Below are positions 61,652 through 64,000 of a stretch of 64,000 nt of DNA, piece after piece. Origin of the DNA: an uncultured Pseudomonadota bacterium (GTDB taxonomy: Bacteria; Pseudomonadota; Gammaproteobacteria; Steroidobacterales; Steroidobacteraceae); assembly GCA_903879335.1 (NCBI GenBank), contig CAIRLC010000017.1:62001-126000 (forward strand), read 5' to 3'. The position numbers and the translations under genes are program-made. Within the stretch, counting starts at the first letter, position 1. Each line of letters starts with the position of its first letter. The notes beneath the pieces were generated by a model. It saw nothing but the letters and a program-made list of their open reading frames with translations, was not told where the DNA came from and did no database searches.

Positions 61652-62653
61652 TTACGGCGACGGAGTCGCCTCTGTGGCTGGGTTAACGCGCCGGGGAGAT
61701 TGCCGCTCAACGCTTGGCGGATAACCAAACTGCTTGCGATAACACTTTGAAAAATGGGGCGGCGACTGAAATCCGCAGGCCGTCGTGATGTCCATGATTG
61801 GCATCGCAGTCTGCAGCAGCAGTTCTCTTGCCCGCTTTAAGCGCAATTCGAGGTAGTAGCGCTTCGGCACACAGTTGAGGTGCCGCTTGAAAAGGCGTTC
61901 GATTTGGCGGCGCGACAAGCCCGTTTCCTGCGCAATACGCTCCAAGGACACGGGACGCTCGACGTTCGCCTCCATCAGTTCAGCCACTTTGATCAGGCTC
62001 TGATGGGATACGCCGACCTGGGCCCGCAAGGGCACGTACTGGCGATCTTTATCGCTGCGAATCCGATCGACAATAAACTGCTCGGACACCAGTTGAGAGA
62101 CCTTGCTACCCAACTTGGTCTCAATCAAATTGAGCATCAGGTCGAGTGGAGCGACACCACCGGACGCCGTGTAACGGTTCCGGTCGATCGTAAATACTTG
62201 ATCTGAAATGATAATTCTGGGAAATTCTTCGCGCAGCGCGGACACATTCTCCCAGTGAATGGTGGCCCGGCAACGATCCAATAACCCGGCTCGGGCCAGC
62301 GCATAGCCACCCGTGCACAACGCTCCAAGGCCCGTGCCCTGCTCGGACAAGCGCCGCAGCGCGGCCAGCAGTGTTGGGGTTACCGCGTCGCGTACATTGC
62401 GCCCACCACACACAAATACGATATCGGGACGGCCGATCTGGTCGAGACCGACCGTCGGCGACAACGATAAGCCGTTGCTCGCCGATACGGGCTGGCCGTC
62501 TAAGCTCGTAATGACCCATTCGTAGGCGAGCTGACCAGAGATACTGTTCGCCATGCGCAACGGTTCAACCGCGTTGGCGACAGCGATCTGTGAGTACTGC
62601 GGGAGTGTCAGAAAGACAAACCGGCTCTTGCGGGGTTGCAGCGTCGGTTTCAA
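61652..62653 (-). CDS. GlxA/AraC-family transcription regulator (GbdR-like)
   Basis: 333 residues: an N-terminal DJ-1/PfpI-like ligand domain (about 10-200, with IVFVCGGRNVRDAV and GLGALCTGGYALARAG holding the elbow cysteine) and a C-terminal pair of AraC helix-turn-helices (SLERIAQETGLSRRQIERLFKRH and MDITTACGFQSPPHFSKCYRKQFG). This is the architecture of GbdR, CdhR and SouR, which sense glycine betaine/DMG, carnitine and sarcosine in Pseudomonas. Divergent from the dehydrogenase gene; likely activator of both that gene and the corrinoid operon. Confidence 0.88.
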   Translation of the reverse strand: MKPTLQPRKSRFVFLTLPQYSQIAVANAVEPLRMANSISGQLAYEWVITSLDGQPVSASNGLSLSPTVGLDQIGRPDIVFVCGGRNVRDAVTPTLLAALRRLSEQGTGLGALCTGGYALARAGLLDRCRATIHWENVSALREEFPRIIISDQVFTIDRNRYTASGGVAPLDLMLNLIETKLGSKVSQLVSEQFIVDRIRSDKDRQYVPLRAQVGVSHQSLIKVAELMEANVERPVSLERIAQETGLSRRQIERLFKRHLNCVPKRYYLELRLKRARELLLQTAMPIMDITTACGFQSPPHFSKCYRKQFGYPPSVERQSPRRVNPATEATPSP

Positions 62654-62706
62654 ACGTTTTTAACCGCGGATGTCAGTGGTTTACGCAGTATACGGTCTAC
62701 TGGCGC

Positions 62707-62731
62707 ATTTGCGTCAGCATTTGTCGCAAAT
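62707..62731. promoter_or_regulatory. Dyad ATTTGCG-N11-CGCAAAT in the divergent promoter region
   Basis: A perfect 7-bp inverted repeat separated by 11 bp sits 54 bp in front of the regulator start and 103 bp before the dehydrogenase start. The size and spacing are right for an AraC-family dimer site, and the half-site TTGCG also occurs in the palindrome at 61486-61498. Confidence 0.45.
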
Positions 62732-62784
62732 AGAGCCTTGCTGCCCCTAACGATGGTTAGACTCACCGGGTTAAATTATGCCTC

Positions 62785-62804
62785 CACTCGGCGTCCGCCG
62801 AGTG
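62785..62804 (+). promoter_or_regulatory. 8-bp hairpin in the dehydrogenase 5' leader
   Basis: CACTCGGC and GCCGAGTG flank a 4-base GTCC loop, ending 30 bp before the dehydrogenase ATG. There is no U-run, so it is not a terminator. It could stabilise the mRNA or be a protein site. Confidence 0.35.
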
Positions 62805-62834
62805 CCCGAACGACTCGAACGGAGAACGAGAGAA

Positions 62835-64000
62835 ATGAAGACCCATGCACGGGTGGTTGTAGTCGGCGGCGGTGTCGTCGGCGTCAGCACGCTGTACCAC
62901 CTCACCAAGAAAGGCTGGTCAGACGTTGTCCTGCTCGAGCGTTCGGAACTGACCGCAGGGTCGACCTGGCACGCGGCCGGCCTGTTGCCGCTCTTTAATA
63001 TGAGCTACACGGTCGGCCAGCTGCACAAGTACTCGGTGGACCTCTACAAGCGACTGCCAGCCGAAACGGGCCAGGATGTCAGCTTTCACGTGACCGGCAA
63101 CCTGCGTCTCGCGACCTGCCGCGATCGTATGGACGAATATCAGAAGTATTGCGGTACAGCGAATACCATCGGTGTTCCGTTCGAAGTGATCACGCCAGAA
63201 CAAGTCAAAGAGCTCTGGCCGCTCGTTGATCTCGGCGGCCACGGCGATACGCCGGCCATCATCGGCGCGCTGTACCACCCGGACGACGGCCACATTGCCC
63301 CAGCGGACCTGACCATGGCGCTGCGCAAGGGCGCGCGCGCTGGCGGCGCTGAAATCTACGAACAAACGGAAGTGTTGTCGGCCGAACAACTGCCAAACGG
63401 CGAATGGCGCTTGACCACGAACAAGGGCGTGATTACGTGCGAGCACGTGGTCTGCGCGACCGGCAACTATGCCCGCCAGACCGGCAAGATGTTCGGCATC
63501 AACGTGCCCGCCATCCCTGTCGAGCACCAGTACATCGTGTACGACAAGTCGCCGGAACTCGAAGAGTATCGCGCCAAGGGCGGTCGTGAGCTTGCTGTTC
63601 TGCGGGAATCCGATAAGTCTTACTACCTGCGTGAAGAACGTCTCGGATGGATTCTCGGCCCCTACGAGCATGGTGCTCCGGCACGCTTTGCAGACGGCGT
63701 CCCCGACTGGTTCGGCAAGAGCCTGTTCGAGGGTGATCTTGAGCGGCTGCTTCCCTATGTCGAAGCGGCGCAGCGTCGCGTCCCAGCGCTTGAGCACTGC
63801 GGTATCAAGGACATCGTGAATGGTCCGATCTCCTACACCCCAGACGGCAGCCCATTGATTGGACCGGCTTGGTCCAAGCGCAACCTGTGGCTCAACGAAG
63901 GCCACAGCTTTGGCATCACCGCCGCAGGTGGTTCAGGTTGGCAGTTGGCTGAATGGATTGTTGAAGGCGAGCCGGGCATCGACATGTTGTCGGCTGACCC
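62835..64000 (+). CDS. Dimethylglycine/sarcosine dehydrogenase, N-terminal part (cut by window end)
   Basis: The frame is open from ATG 62835 to the last base (388 full codons), with a GGAGAACGAG ribosome site. FAD-binding VVVVGGGVVGVSTLYHLT at residues 7-24 and G42-STW-H46-AAG, where the histidine carries covalent FAD in dimethylglycine and sarcosine dehydrogenases; SYTPDGSPLIGPAWSKRNLWLNEGHSFGITAAGGSGWQ matches the same family. A C-terminal GcvT-like folate domain is expected beyond the window. It would oxidise dimethylglycine made by the corrinoid system and pass formaldehyde equivalents to THF. Confidence 0.88.
   Translation, partial: MKTHARVVVVGGGVVGVSTLYHLTKKGWSDVVLLERSELTAGSTWHAAGLLPLFNMSYTVGQLHKYSVDLYKRLPAETGQDVSFHVTGNLRLATCRDRMDEYQKYCGTANTIGVPFEVITPEQVKELWPLVDLGGHGDTPAIIGALYHPDDGHIAPADLTMALRKGARAGGAEIYEQTEVLSAEQLPNGEWRLTTNKGVITCEHVVCATGNYARQTGKMFGINVPAIPVEHQYIVYDKSPELEEYRAKGGRELAVLRESDKSYYLREERLGWILGPYEHGAPARFADGVPDWFGKSLFEGDLERLLPYVEAAQRRVPALEHCGIKDIVNGPISYTPDGSPLIGPAWSKRNLWLNEGHSFGITAAGGSGWQLAEWIVEGEPGIDMLSAD

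Noticed and set aside
61346-62834. Cobalamin riboswitch in the leaders of the corrinoid or dehydrogenase genes
   Set aside because: No B12-box-like core or suitable multi-branched fold was found by eye; the visible stems are short simple dyads.
62919-63905. Long 328-codon frame on the minus strand
   Set aside because: It is the antisense of the dimethylglycine dehydrogenase gene, whose plus-strand frame is open to the window end with clear FAD and covalent-histidine motifs. High GC makes antisense frames open.
1-64000. tRNA, rRNA, CRISPR, IS or phage elements
   Set aside because: No cloverleaf-like intergenic sequence, no regularly spaced direct repeats, no transposase or integrase frame; intergenic spaces are too short for most of these.

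Overview
The window reads as a chromosome segment of a free-living gammaproteobacterium. The gene orders mrdA-rodA-mltB-rlpA-dacA-dat-ybeD-lipB-lipA and lptD-surA-pdxA-rsmA-apaG-apaH, the amgK-murU peptidoglycan recycling pair and the Lgt/LptD/DgkA/RlpA envelope genes all fit that class; I cannot place it below class level with confidence. Coding density is very high. Most neighbours overlap by 4 bp (ATGA or TAATG). I see no rRNA, tRNA, IS element, prophage or CRISPR array. Only two gene-free stretches exceed 300 bp (45701-46104 and 61346-61651).

Layout. 1-16.1 kb: envelope and housekeeping core (elongasome PBP2/RodA, lytic transglycosylases, DD-carboxypeptidase, D-amino acid transaminase, lipoate synthesis, MurNAc recycling, LPS export, SurA, PdxA, RsmA, ApaG/H). 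16.8-20.8 kb: a tightly overlapping kynurenine operon (3-hydroxyanthranilate dioxygenase, formamidase, kynureninase, kynurenine monooxygenase). 20.7-31.0 kb: folA, coaX, an amine oxidase-like flavoprotein with a catalytically odd aldehyde dehydrogenase, panC-panB, and a beta-alanine catabolic pair (omega-transaminase + MmsA) opposite a MocR regulator. 31.0-36.0 kb: a leftward run rlmI-ydcF-lgt-thyA ending in a SET-domain protein with a histone H1-like lysine tail and a 2OG oxygenase. 36.1-45.7 kb: a DUF255 protein, a HIT protein, a cytochrome c, a type III decarboxylase, tsaC, a 949-residue tandem HtrA resembling eukaryotic Nma111/DegP7, an adenosine kinase-like protein and dgkA.

46.1-64.0 kb is the most unusual part: a quaternary-amine island. 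Choline is expected to be taken up and oxidised to glycine betaine (BetA, BetB, BetI, a ChoV-type ATPase). A non-pyrrolysine MttB-family methyltransferase, a corrinoid protein, a methyl-THF:corrinoid methyltransferase-like protein and a ferredoxin/ASKHA corrinoid activator would then move one methyl group to tetrahydrofolate. A MetF plus a small eight-cysteine MetV-like protein would oxidise methyl-THF to methylene-THF. A GlxA/AraC regulator and a covalent-FAD dimethylglycine/sarcosine dehydrogenase (cut by the window end) complete the route to glycine. Two uncharacterised proteins (DUF1638 and a 'virulence factor' domain protein) sit inside the corrinoid operon and are candidate new parts. 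This looks like an anaerobe-type corrinoid demethylation pathway wired into the folate metabolism of what is probably a respiring bacterium; the assignment of glycine betaine as the substrate is inferred from gene context only.
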